Source: Paeniglutamicibacter terrestris (GTDB taxonomy: Bacteria; Actinomycetota; Actinomycetes; Actinomycetales; Micrococcaceae). From it: DNA of 64,000 nt. The stretch covers positions 60,695-124,694 of the forward strand of contig NZ_JAAWVT010000010.1 of the NCBI RefSeq assembly GCF_012271785.1. The letters run 5' to 3'. The first letter of the stretch is position 1, and each line of letters starts with the position of its first letter. Shown here piece by piece: positions 26,409 to 36,323 of the stretch. The translations under genes were made by a program, and so were the position numbers. The notes below the pieces were generated by a model. That model was not told where the DNA came from. It did not search any database and worked only from the letters and a program-made list of their open reading frames with translations.

Positions 26409-27581
26409 ATGTCACAGTCACCCAGCCAAGCGACCATGGCTGAAATTTCGAAGCTGATCGGTTTCGACACCACGAGCCGGGACAGCAACTTGGCCTTGAT
26501 TGACTATGTAGTCTCACGGCTGTCATCCGTTGGCATCGAATCGTCCCTCATTCACAACGCCGAAGGTACCAAGGCCAATCTTCTGGCAACCTTCCCGGCC
26601 GCTGACGGCACGCGCACCGGAGGCATCATACTTTCGGGGCACACCGATGTGGTCCCCGTTGACGGGCAGGTGTGGAGTAGCGCCCCGTTTGTCCCCGAGA
26701 TCCGGGACGGCCGTCTTTATGCCCGAGGCAGCAGCGACATGAAGTCTTTTTTGGCAGTGATCATGGCGCAGTTGGAATCGATCGCCCACGCTCCGTTGCG
26801 CGAACCGATCCACCTAGCATTCTCCTATGACGAAGAGGTCGGTTGTATCGGTGCCGTTGACTTGGTTTCCGCCATCACCGATTCGGGACTCAACCCACGC
26901 GGTTGCATCGTGGGGGAGCCCACGAGCATGCGCGTGGTTCGTGGTCACAAATCGGTGAATGTCATGCGCATCGATTTTCACGGCATCGCTGCCCACTCGT
27001 CGTTGACAACACAGGGCGTCAACGCGATTTCCGCGGCCGCCGAATTCACCCGTTTCGTCGACACCGTAGCCAGCGACTTCAAGGCGGCCGGTCCGTTTGA
27101 CGAAGCGTACATCGTGCCCTGCACCACCACCACGGTCAACAAGATCGTTGGAGGGATCGCCATTAATACGATTCCGGCCGATAGCACGCTTCATTTCGAG
27201 TTCCGCTCGATTGGGGCTGATGACCCCGTGGAGTTGATCGAGAAATTCCGCGCCGAGGCGAAGCGCATCGAATCTGACATGCAACGGCAAAACACCGAGG
27301 CACGCGTTGAACTTGAGGTGCTGGCCCAGTCGCCAGGTCTTGATACACCCGAAGACGCCGGAATCGTGGGGCTGGCCGCCGAATTAGGCGGAACCCCGAG
27401 CCCCGACAAAGCCACTTACGGCACCGAAGCCGGCTTGTTCTTCAATGCCGGTATTCCCACAGTGGTCTGCGGCCCCGGTGACATCGCCCAAGCGCACGCA
27501 CCGGACGAGTTCATCACCCTTGAACAGATTGCCCTGTGTGAAACCTTCATCAATAACCTCATCACGACGCTGAGCCGCTAG
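26409..27581 (+). CDS. argE: M20 family amidohydrolase, acetylornithine deacetylase (ArgE)-like
   Basis: The 390-residue zinc enzyme has the M20 metal ligands in SGHTDVVPV, GSSDMKS, the catalytic YDEEVGC pair, GEPTSMRV and a C-terminal HAPDEF. A dimerisation domain sits at about residues 180-285. It should remove an acyl group from an amino acid such as N-acetylornithine. It is not near other arginine genes and is paired with a carboxylate transporter 47 bases downstream, so a catabolic acyl-amino-acid substrate is equally possible. The gene name is provisional. Confidence 0.8.
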   Translation: MSQSPSQATMAEISKLIGFDTTSRDSNLALIDYVVSRLSSVGIESSLIHNAEGTKANLLATFPAADGTRTGGIILSGHTDVVPVDGQVWSSAPFVPEIRDGRLYARGSSDMKSFLAVIMAQLESIAHAPLREPIHLAFSYDEEVGCIGAVDLVSAITDSGLNPRGCIVGEPTSMRVVRGHKSVNVMRIDFHGIAAHSSLTTQGVNAISAAAEFTRFVDTVASDFKAAGPFDEAYIVPCTTTTVNKIVGGIAINTIPADSTLHFEFRSIGADDPVELIEKFRAEAKRIESDMQRQNTEARVELEVLAQSPGLDTPEDAGIVGLAAELGGTPSPDKATYGTEAGLFFNAGIPTVVCGPGDIAQAHAPDEFITLEQIALCETFINNLITTLSR

Positions 27582-27628
27582 GCAGCGCTTCACACTTCGA
27601 AGACACACAACACCCTAAGGAGAACATC

Positions 27629-28903
27629 ATGGCCAATCCCCAAGTGGTCACCAAGGCGCAGCTATCCGCTGCTAGGAAGGCAGTGGTCAGTAGCTCGATC
27701 GGTGCAGCCCTGGAATGGTTCGACATCATCGTCTACGCCACCTTTGCCGTGGTCATCGCCGAGAACTTTTACCCGGAGTCCAACGGGACCTTCGGTCTTG
27801 TGCTCACGTTCGCGACTTTTGCGCTCTCGTACGTCATCAGACCCCTTGGCGGAATGATTCTGGGAAGTTATGCAGATCGTAAGGGACGGAAGAACGCGCT
27901 GACGCTGACCTTGATGCTGATGATGCTCGGCACTCTCATCATGGCTGTCGCCCCGACCTACGCACAGGTCGGGGTGTGGGGAGCCGTGATCATCCTCATC
28001 TCGCGCCTCATTCAGGGATTTTCCGCCGGTGGCGAGTTTGGGACGGCAACTGCCTTCCTCATCGAAACTGCTCCCAACAAGAAGGCCTACTATTCCTCGT
28101 GGCAGGTCGCCAGCCAGGGTGCGTCCATGTTGCTCGCTTCCGCCTTCGGGTATGGGCTCACGCAATGGCTATCGAAAGAGGATCTCTACGCATGGGGATG
28201 GCGTGTGCCGTTCTTCGTGGGCTTGCTGATCGGCCCGGTCGGACTCTACATCCGTGCCAAGCTCGATGAGACCGAGGAGTTCATGAAGGCCGAAAAGGAA
28301 CATGCTCCGCTGAAGGTGTTGGTTGTCCACCATTACGGCCGCCTGTTGGCTGGTGCTGCGGTGATCGGTGTGGCCACCATTTCTGTTTATATGATCTTGT
28401 ACATGCCGACCTTTGCCGTGAAGAATCTGGGTATTCCTGCCACTGCGGCATTTCTTGGCGGCGTTGTTGCTGGCGTGATCGTACTGATTGGGGTTCCGTT
28501 TGTGGGGCATCTGGCCGACCGCGTGGGTCCGGCCAGGGTCATGACATATGCGGCCATTGGTGCACTGCTGTTGGCCTGGCCGCTATTCCAGCTCATGGTC
28601 ACCACCCCCACCGTCCCGGTTATGGTGGTAGTCATTGCGTTGCTTGGGGTGATCATGGCCTTCTACTTCGGCCCGATGCCGGCTTTGTTGTCATCGTTGT
28701 TCCCGGCAGCCATTCGTGGCACCGGGCTGGCCGTCACCTACAACGTCGGAGTCACCCTGCTTGGCGGCATCGCGCCACTGGTGCTCACATGGTTGTTGGC
28801 GATCACGGGTTCGTTGAACGCGCCGAGCCTTTACTACATGGCCATCGCCGTCATTTCGCTTGTGGGTTTGTACTTCGTGCGCAAGCGCTATTTGCAGCCG
28901 TAA
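27629..28903 (+). CDS. MFS transporter, metabolite:H+ symporter (MHS) family
   Basis: The 424-residue membrane protein has twelve predicted helices and MHS hallmarks: SSIGAALEWFDIIVYA at the N-terminus, IRPLGGMILGSYADRKGRK in loop 2-3 and the QGFSAGGEFGTATAFLIE segment. Known members carry 2-oxoglutarate, shikimate, citrate, proline or betaine with protons. It follows the M20 amidohydrolase gene after 47 bases with an AAGGAG site and probably brings in that enzyme's substrate or a related organic acid. The exact substrate is unknown. Confidence 0.87.
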   Translation: MANPQVVTKAQLSAARKAVVSSSIGAALEWFDIIVYATFAVVIAENFYPESNGTFGLVLTFATFALSYVIRPLGGMILGSYADRKGRKNALTLTLMLMMLGTLIMAVAPTYAQVGVWGAVIILISRLIQGFSAGGEFGTATAFLIETAPNKKAYYSSWQVASQGASMLLASAFGYGLTQWLSKEDLYAWGWRVPFFVGLLIGPVGLYIRAKLDETEEFMKAEKEHAPLKVLVVHHYGRLLAGAAVIGVATISVYMILYMPTFAVKNLGIPATAAFLGGVVAGVIVLIGVPFVGHLADRVGPARVMTYAAIGALLLAWPLFQLMVTTPTVPVMVVVIALLGVIMAFYFGPMPALLSSLFPAAIRGTGLAVTYNVGVTLLGGIAPLVLTWLLAITGSLNAPSLYYMAIAVISLVGLYFVRKRYLQP

Positions 28904-29089
28904 TCACCGCGCCAGGCCGCCGGATCTCACCGTGCAGTGATCCGGCGGCCATAGGCTCAAGTTGGCCAAATGTCCCAAATCGGTTCGTCCCAGACGGGCG
29001 ATTTGCCAAGTCAGGGATGTGTGTACTAGAGTATTCTCTTGTTGCAACGCAGTCGTTTGAAACAAAGCAAGCGAATGTTGTTGTACTGA

Positions 29090-29162
29090 GGGCCTTTAGC
29101 TCAGCTGGTAGAGCGTCACGTTTACACCGTGAATGTCATCGGTTCGACCCCGGTAGGGCCCA
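29090..29162 (+). tRNA. tRNA-Val (anticodon UAC), copy 2, no encoded CCA
   Basis: The sequence is nearly identical to the tRNA at 25804, with the same acceptor, anticodon arm (TAC) and variable loop. It differs by T-to-C changes in the D-loop and T-loop. The genomic sequence after the discriminator base is CAG rather than CCA, so the 3' end must be added by nucleotidyltransferase. A strong terminator follows directly. Confidence 0.97.
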
Positions 29163-29167
29163 CAGAC

Positions 29168-29214
29168 AAGTTCCCTTGCGGAAAGATGAGAATCTTTCCG
29201 CAAGGGAACTTTTT
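29168..29214 (+). terminator. Terminator of the second tRNA-Val gene
   Basis: A perfect 18-bp stem (29170-29187 with 29192-29209), extended by A-T pairs, with loop GAGA and a following TTTTT run, begins six bases after the tRNA. Confidence 0.92.
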
Positions 29215-29296
29215 CGTTTAAGCATCAGGTGCTGATTTTGAATTCACTGGCTTGTTGCTTGGGGAGAGGCTCGCTGGAGGTGGGCCCGCCTTAAAG

Positions 29297-29332
29297 CGTT
29301 TCGGCGCCCCGTGAAGTCGGGGCGCCGAAACG
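29297..29332 (-). terminator. Terminator of the CsbD-like gene
   Basis: A perfect 15-bp stem (29297-29311 with 29318-29332) with a 6-base loop lies 28 bases after the csbD stop on the minus strand and is followed by CTTTAA. Confidence 0.85.
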
Positions 29333-29360
29333 TTGATTCATTCTGCTTGATCTACCGAGG

Positions 29361-29546
29361 CTAGCCGCCGAAAACGTCCTTGGCAGCGTCCTGAACATGC
29401 TCGCCGGCCTGCTTAGCTTTCGCAGCGGCCTGCTCCTTAATGCCCTCGGCCTCAAGAGATTCGTTGTTGGTGACGTCGCCTAGCTTTTCCTTGGCGCCGC
29501 CGACAACTTCCTGTGCCTTGTTGCTGATCTTGTCTCCGAGTCCCAT
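29361..29546 (-). CDS. CsbD-like stress protein
   Basis: The 61-residue hydrophilic, Ala/Lys/Glu-rich protein shows the CsbD pattern MGLGDKISNKAQEVVGGAKE followed by a helical Ala-Lys repeat. CsbD proteins are general-stress proteins of unclear molecular role. GAAGGGAATT precedes the ATG. The gene stands alone between its terminator and the gluconate locus. Confidence 0.88.
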   Translation of the reverse strand: MGLGDKISNKAQEVVGGAKEKLGDVTNNESLEAEGIKEQAAAKAKQAGEHVQDAAKDVFGG

Positions 29547-29780
29547 TACTGAATTCCCTTCGTCGATCCTGCATGTACAGAACTACGTTATGAAGCGAAC
29601 CTTGGAGCTTGCTGGGTAGAGGCTTAAGGGACGCTCAAACAGTACCTAACTAGGGCCTTTCCGAATCGCCGCATCATTGTTATTCCGGGGAAGTTGAGGG
29701 GGCGCAACAATCTCGAAAAAATGCTGTGCCAACCTGGTTGACACACGCCGCAGAGTCGACCTACTCTGTATAAATCATAT

Positions 29781-29813
29781 TTATGTCGGATATCACGTTC
29801 TTATGTCCGACAT
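29781..29813. promoter_or_regulatory. Candidate operator before gntK
   Basis: The inverted repeat ATGTCGGA (29783-29790) and TCCGACAT (29806-29813), with a 15-base spacer, lies 28 bases before the gntK start. TTATGTC also recurs directly at 29781 and 29801, exactly 20 bases apart. The likely regulator is the GntR protein encoded at 33787-34512, but no second copy of this motif is evident before gnd. Confidence 0.5.
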
Positions 29814-29840
29814 TACCCTTGGTTCCACGATGGAGTGACG

Positions 29841-30356
29841 ATGAACAGCGCTGCCTACCCGCCCATGGTTGTAATGGGAGTTTCCGGATCCGGAAAATCT
29901 ACGGTAGGGCGCCTACTGGCTGACAAAGTCGGTTCCGTGTTCATCGACGGCGACGACCTGCATCCCGTATCCAACAAGGAAAAAATGGCCGCCGGGCACC
30001 CGCTTAACGACGGTGACCGCGAACCATGGCTTTCAACCATCGGCGACGCGCTCTTCGAGAGCACGAATGACGGCGCTCCGGCGATCATCGCCTGCTCTGC
30101 CCTCAAACGTAGTTACCGCGATCTACTGCGCCGCCATGCACCATCCACGATCTTCGTTCACCTCAGCGGTGCCAGTGAGCTCATCCAGCACCGCTTGGAC
30201 GAACGAAACCACGAATACATGCCTCCGACGCTGCTCGCATCACAGCTGAGCACCTTGGAAGCCATCGAGGCCGACGAACCCGCCATTGAAGTTGATGTCC
30301 GGCTCAGCCCCGAAGATATCGTCGACCTGGTGGCCCTGAACCTTTCTGCCAAGTAG
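29841..30356 (+). CDS. gntK: Gluconokinase
   Basis: The 171-residue P-loop kinase phosphorylates gluconate to 6-phosphogluconate. Walker A GVSGSGKST, FIDGDDLHPVSNKEKMAAGH, PLNDGDREPWL and CSALKRSYRD are typical GntK blocks. ATG 29841 has GGAG five bases upstream; a GTG at 29835 would overlap that site. It opens the cluster gntK-gntP-SDR-idnD and supplies the substrate for gnd downstream. Confidence 0.94.
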   Translation: MNSAAYPPMVVMGVSGSGKSTVGRLLADKVGSVFIDGDDLHPVSNKEKMAAGHPLNDGDREPWLSTIGDALFESTNDGAPAIIACSALKRSYRDLLRRHAPSTIFVHLSGASELIQHRLDERNHEYMPPTLLASQLSTLEAIEADEPAIEVDVRLSPEDIVDLVALNLSAK

Positions 30357-30426
30357 TACCGCACTTCCGCGGAACCGACCGGTTCCGTCACTTCCGCTGA
30401 CACACCAACACCTCTGAAGGACAAAG

Positions 30427-31830
<1,404 letters not shown>

Positions 31831-31852
31831 CTTCCACCCACACGAAGGACTG

Positions 31853-32629
31853 ATGATGGGCAGCAAACTTTTTGACCTGACCGGACGCATTGCACTGGTG
31901 ACCGGGTCCTCGCGCGGTATCGGTAAGGAACTTGCCAAGGCATTGGCCGATGCGGGTGCCACCCTGGTGCTGCACGGACGTAATAGCGAAACCCTGGCGG
32001 TCACTACCGCCGAGTTCCAAAAGAATTACGGAACCGAACGAATTTTCTCTTACGCCTTTGATGTGACCGACGAGGCGGCAGTGGCAGCAAATATAGCTAC
32101 CATCGAGGCCGAGGTGGGTCCGCTACGGATCTTGGTCAACAACGCGGGGATTCAACACCGCGAACCGATGCTTGAACTCGCCCTGAGCGACTGGCAGCGC
32201 GTACTGGACACCAACCTGACCAGCGCATTCCTGGTGGGCCGCGAGGCCGCCAAGGGCATGCTCAAGCGCGGAGAAGGCAAGATCATCAACATCTGCTCCG
32301 TGCAGACCGATCTGGCTCGACCCACCATCTCGGCCTACACGGCGGCCAAGGGTGGCTTGCGCAACCTCACCCGCGCCATGACCGCCGAATGGGCCGGAAG
32401 CGGACTACAAATCAACGGCATTGCGCCGGGCTATATCCACACGGAGATGACCCAGAATCTGGTGGACGATGAAAAGTTCAACTCCTGGATCCTGGGTCGA
32501 ACCCCGGCAGGGCGTTGGGGCAGTGTTGAAGACCTCGCCGGACCGGCCGTATGGCTGGCCTCGGATGGCTCGAACTACATCAACGGCCAAACCATCTTTA
32601 TCGACGGAGGGATGAGCGTTGTTGTCTAA
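31853..32629 (+). CDS. Gluconate 5-dehydrogenase-like short-chain dehydrogenase
   Basis: The 258-residue SDR enzyme has the cofactor motif TGSSRGIGKELAK, NNAGIQ, the catalytic Ser (ICSVQTD), Tyr-x-x-x-Lys (YTAAKGG) and the C-terminal INGQTIFIDGGMS. It resembles IdnO-type enzymes that interconvert 5-ketogluconate and gluconate. With idnD directly downstream (overlapping by 11 bases) it fits the L-idonate to 5-ketogluconate to gluconate route. The start is 31853 or the ATG one codon later. Confidence 0.85.
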   Translation: MMGSKLFDLTGRIALVTGSSRGIGKELAKALADAGATLVLHGRNSETLAVTTAEFQKNYGTERIFSYAFDVTDEAAVAANIATIEAEVGPLRILVNNAGIQHREPMLELALSDWQRVLDTNLTSAFLVGREAAKGMLKRGEGKIINICSVQTDLARPTISAYTAAKGGLRNLTRAMTAEWAGSGLQINGIAPGYIHTEMTQNLVDDEKFNSWILGRTPAGRWGSVEDLAGPAVWLASDGSNYINGQTIFIDGGMSVVV

Positions 32630-33659
32630 CACCACCGCCACGGCGGTCATCGCCCATGCCGCGGATGACCTGCGGATTGAAAGCATCACCGTCAGTGCTC
32701 CGGCGCCCGACGAGGCACAAATCGAGATCGCCTACGGGGGCATCTGCGGTTCGGATTTGCACTATTGGATGCATGGGGCAGCCGGTGAATCTATCTTGAA
32801 GGCTCCGATGATTCTTGGTCACGAGATCGTCGGTGTCGTACGTAGTGCCGCGGCCGATGGAAGCGGACCGATCGCAGGAACCCACGTTGCCGTGCACCCG
32901 GCCACCCCCGGTGGAACCGGTGCCCGCTACCCCAAGGAGAGCCCGAATCTGTCCCCGGGCTGCACCTACCTGGGTTCTGCCGCGCGCTACCCACATACCG
33001 AAGGGGCATTTGCCAGCACGGTAAATCTGCCCGCACGGATGCTGCGCGCCGTGCCGGCAGGGCTTTCGCTGCGTGATGCAGCGTTGGCCGAACCCGCGGC
33101 GGTTGCCTGGCATGCGGTTTCACGGGCCGGTGAGGTGTCCGGCAAGCGAGTGATGGTCATTGGCGCCGGGCCCATCGGAGCCCTGAGCGTTGCGGTGCTG
33201 AAACGTGCCGGTGCGAGCGAAATTATCGCGGTGGACATGTTTGATAAGCCCTTAGAAATTGCGGCAGCATCGGGCGCGACCTCCACGTTGAAGGCCGATG
33301 ATCTTGAGGCCATCGCCGCGGTCGAAGCCGACGTGGTGATCGAAGCCAGCGGAAATTATCGCGGACTGGCCTCGGCCATTCGTGGTGCACGTCGCGGCGG
33401 CCGCATCGTCATGGTGGGCCTGCTGCCCTCCGGCGAGCAACCGGCTCTGATCTCCCTGGCCATCACCCGGGAATTGGAGCTGGTTGGATCCTTTAGATTC
33501 AACGACGAGATCGATGAAGTGCTCCTGGCACTGGCCGACGGGTCTCTGGATCTTGCTGCGATCATCACCCACGAGTTCGACGTTGCGCACGCGCTGGAAG
33601 CGTTCGCCGTGGCGAAGGATTCTGCGCAGTCCGGCAAGGTACTGCTGAAGTTCACCTAA
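32619..33659 (+). CDS. idnD: L-idonate 5-dehydrogenase
   Basis: The 346-residue zinc-dependent medium-chain dehydrogenase has the catalytic zinc Cys in GGICGSDLHYW, GHEIVGVV, and the nucleotide site GAGPIGALSVAV. The segment HPATPGGTGARY replaces most of the structural zinc loop, as in IdnD-like enzymes. The start is TTG 32619 behind GGAGGG, overlapping the SDR stop, so the genes are coupled. It should oxidise L-idonate to 5-ketogluconate. Confidence 0.82.
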   Translation: MLSNTTATAVIAHAADDLRIESITVSAPAPDEAQIEIAYGGICGSDLHYWMHGAAGESILKAPMILGHEIVGVVRSAAADGSGPIAGTHVAVHPATPGGTGARYPKESPNLSPGCTYLGSAARYPHTEGAFASTVNLPARMLRAVPAGLSLRDAALAEPAAVAWHAVSRAGEVSGKRVMVIGAGPIGALSVAVLKRAGASEIIAVDMFDKPLEIAAASGATSTLKADDLEAIAAVEADVVIEASGNYRGLASAIRGARRGGRIVMVGLLPSGEQPALISLAITRELELVGSFRFNDEIDEVLLALADGSLDLAAIITHEFDVAHALEAFAVAKDSAQSGKVLLKFT

Positions 33660-33699
33660 TCACTCGGCTCCGGGCCAGCTGGCCTCCGGCCGGAACACC

Positions 33700-33748
33700 A
33701 CAGGCGACATTCGATACCTCACCATGGGGGGAGTCGGATGTCGCCTGT
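33700..33748. terminator. Hairpin between convergent idnD and gntR
   Basis: A 15-bp stem with one G-T pair (33700-33714 with 33734-33748) lies in the 127-base gap between the converging genes. It probably stops both transcripts, although no strong T-run follows on either side. Confidence 0.55.
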
Positions 33749-33786
33749 CGTTTAAGCTCGGCGCTCGGGCCGAAGACAAGTCGCGG

Positions 33787-34512
33787 TTAGCGGACGGGGC
33801 GAGGGAAAAGCCGGGGCTTATGTGCCCACACCTCATAAATTTCTTGCACGGTTCGACGCATGATCAATTCCATGGATTCGCGGGCGCGTTTGGGATCGTG
33901 GGCCGAGATCGCGTCCGCAACCCCCTGATGCCAGGCCAGCGCCTCCTCATGAGGATGTTCGGGCATCAAGCCGAGCTCGGTGCGCCCACGCAGCGTTTCG
34001 CCAATGGGATGGGCCAGATTGGCGAACATCTCGTTACCCGATGCCGCCAAAACCAACGCATGGAAACGGATATCGAGTTCTAGGAACGAATCGAGATCTC
34101 CCTCGCGGCCGGCATGGCGCATCCGTGCGGCGAGGTTCAGAAGCTCGGCGCAAAATTCCGCCGGGGCATGCTCGGCAGCAAGTTCCGCGGCCATGGGTTC
34201 CACCGCCACCCGTAACTCGGTCAGTGAACGCAATTGAGCACCCTGACCTTCGGATGCCAGACGCCAGCGAATGACCAGTGGATCAAAGGGATTCCAGTGT
34301 TCCGCGGGTTGCACCTTGATGCCCACCCGTTTGGTTGAAACCACTAATCCGGCAGAGGCTAGCACCCGCACCGCCTCGCGAATCACCGATCGCGAGAAGC
34401 CCAACTCATCTTCCAGCTCGGAGGCGAGGACAACTTCTCCGGGGAGTACAGACCCATCGATGATGCGGCTTCCAAGGTGGTCAACGGCTTGTTGATGCAG
34501 GCTAGTGGGCAT
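33787..34512 (-). CDS. gntR: GntR family (FadR subfamily) regulator of gluconate use
   Basis: The 241-residue protein has an N-terminal winged helix-turn-helix (GEVVLASELEDELGFSRSVI, then REAVRVLASAGLV) and an all-helical FCD ligand domain with metal ligands in the LELDIRFHALVLAASGN stretch. It lies between the idonate/gluconate genes and divergent gnd. It is probably a repressor relieved by gluconate or 6-phosphogluconate, acting on gntK and perhaps gnd. The ligand is inferred from context. Confidence 0.87.
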   Translation of the reverse strand: MPTSLHQQAVDHLGSRIIDGSVLPGEVVLASELEDELGFSRSVIREAVRVLASAGLVVSTKRVGIKVQPAEHWNPFDPLVIRWRLASEGQGAQLRSLTELRVAVEPMAAELAAEHAPAEFCAELLNLAARMRHAGREGDLDSFLELDIRFHALVLAASGNEMFANLAHPIGETLRGRTELGLMPEHPHEEALAWHQGVADAISAHDPKRARESMELIMRRTVQEIYEVWAHKPRLFPRPVR

Positions 34513-34725
34513 GAATCAACCCTATCGCTAAAACTCCTAGCAAACCGGCAGCGAAAGGCGCAGCAATGCGCGTCATCTCGGGGCAATTTATGCCAACGAA
34601 GCGTGTTCGTTTGGCCTTGGGAGGGGCGAACAAACTAAAGTAGGTAGAAGTCACGGAGCCGTGTCCCCGGTGCTCGTTGTGCCGGTCATGCCCGGCTCAA
34701 CATAATCGCAACCGATGGAGACTTC

Positions 34726-36165
34726 ATGCCTGCACAGATTGGCGTCACCGGCCTAGCCGTCATGGGCGCAAACCTTGCCCGTAACTTCGCACGTAACGGT
34801 TACACCGTTGCCCTGCACAACCGCTCGGTAGCCAAAACCGACGCACTGTTGGCCGCACACGGCGATGAGGGCGACTTCATCCGCACCGAGACCATGGAAG
34901 AACTCGTGGCAAGCCTCGAGGTTCCGCGCCGCGTCATGATCATGGTCAAGGCTGGCGGACCGGTTGACTCGGTCATCGACTCCCTGGTTCCGCTGCTCGA
35001 AGAGGGCGACATCATCATCGATGGTGGCAACTCCAACTTCCAAGACACTCGTCGCCGTGAGGCAGCACTGGCCACCAAGGGCCTGCACTTTGTTGGCGTC
35101 GGTGTCTCCGGCGGTGAAGAGGGTGCCCTGCTCGGCCCCTCGATCATGCCCGGTGGTTCCAAGGAGTCCTACGACGCCCTAGGCCCGATGCTCGAAAAGA
35201 TTTCCGCCAAGGCCATCGACGGTGCCCCGTGCTGCGCATGGATCTCCACCGACGGCGCCGGCCACTTCGTGAAGATGGTCCACAACGGCATCGAATACGC
35301 CGACATGCAGGTCATCGGCGAAGCCTACGACCTATTGCGCACCGGCGCCGGCCTTGAGCCCGCCGCCCAGGCGAAGATTTTTGAGGAATGGAACAAGGGC
35401 GAGCTCGCCTCCTTCCTCATTGAGATCACCGCCGAAGTACTGGCCCACACCGATGCCAAGACCGGCGAGCCGCTGGTTGACGTCATCGTCGATAGCGCGG
35501 GCCAGAAGGGCACCGGACGCTGGACCGTGCAGTCCGGCCTGGACCTGGGATCCCCGATCTCTGCCATCGCCGAATCCGTCTTCGCCCGAGGCCTGTCCTC
35601 GCAGCGCGAGATGCGCGCCATCGGCCAGGAAGTCCTGGCCGGACACGAGATCGCCGTCGAGCTGGACGAGAACTTCGTCGAGGACGTGCGCCAGGCACTC
35701 TTCGCTTCCAAGCTCGTTTCCTACGCCCAGGGCCTGGACATGCTCACCAGCGCCGGTGTGGAATACAACTGGGAGCTGAAGCTCGACGAGATCGCCTCGC
35801 TCTGGCGCGAAGGCTGCATCATCCGCGCGGCCCTGCTGGCCGACATCACCAAGGCCTACGCCGCGGACGAGAAGCCAGCCAACCTGCTCTTCGCTCCGGC
35901 CTTCGCCGAAGCCATCGCCACGGCCCTTCCGGCCTGGCGCCGCGTGGTTGCCACCGCCGTCCAGATGGGCGTGCCGGTTCCGGTGTTCTCCTCCTCGCTG
36001 GCCTACTACGACGGCCTGCGCCGCAAGCGCCTGCCGGCCGCGCTGACCCAGGGCCTGCGCGACCTCTTCGGTGCGCACACCTACAACCGCATCGACACCG
36101 AGGGCTCGTTCCACACCCAGTGGAGCGGCGACAAGACCGAAATCGAAGCCGAAGACACCCACTAG
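34726..36165 (+). CDS. gnd: 6-phosphogluconate dehydrogenase, decarboxylating
   Basis: The 479-residue enzyme converts 6-phosphogluconate to ribulose 5-phosphate and CO2. GVTGLAVMGANLARNFARNG (NADP-binding), IIDGGNSNFQDTRRRE, GVGVSGGEEGALLGPSIMPG, the catalytic Lys in GHFVKMVHNGIEY and the C-terminal substrate loop are present. It completes the gluconate route after GntK and is divergent from gntR. Confidence 0.96.
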   Translation: MPAQIGVTGLAVMGANLARNFARNGYTVALHNRSVAKTDALLAAHGDEGDFIRTETMEELVASLEVPRRVMIMVKAGGPVDSVIDSLVPLLEEGDIIIDGGNSNFQDTRRREAALATKGLHFVGVGVSGGEEGALLGPSIMPGGSKESYDALGPMLEKISAKAIDGAPCCAWISTDGAGHFVKMVHNGIEYADMQVIGEAYDLLRTGAGLEPAAQAKIFEEWNKGELASFLIEITAEVLAHTDAKTGEPLVDVIVDSAGQKGTGRWTVQSGLDLGSPISAIAESVFARGLSSQREMRAIGQEVLAGHEIAVELDENFVEDVRQALFASKLVSYAQGLDMLTSAGVEYNWELKLDEIASLWREGCIIRAALLADITKAYAADEKPANLLFAPAFAEAIATALPAWRRVVATAVQMGVPVPVFSSSLAYYDGLRRKRLPAALTQGLRDLFGAHTYNRIDTEGSFHTQWSGDKTEIEAEDTH

Positions 36166-36184
36166 TCTTTACGCTTCACACCTC

Positions 36185-36236
36185 AACGGGGTGGCAGCCT
36201 CCGTCCATGACGGAGGTTGCCACCCCGTTTGTTTTT
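36185..36236 (+). terminator. Terminator of gnd
   Basis: A 21-bp stem with one mismatch (36185-36205 with 36209-36229) and a 3-base loop is followed by TTGTTTTT, 19 bases after the gnd stop. Confidence 0.92.
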
Positions 36237-36259
36237 CCCCACACAGAGCCCAGACACGA

Positions 36260-36303
36260 CGGTGCCCGCACCGCCCAGTTATGGCTGGGAGGTGCGGGCA
36301 CCG
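36260..36303 (-). terminator. Hairpin after the nuclease gene
   Basis: A 19-bp stem with one mismatch (36260-36278 with 36285-36303) and a 6-base loop lies 21 bases downstream of the nuclease stop on the minus strand. No T-run follows, so it is a weak terminator or an mRNA 3'-end stabiliser. Confidence 0.65.
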
Positions 36304-36323
36304 TTGGTTAGGACCGGGAAGGA

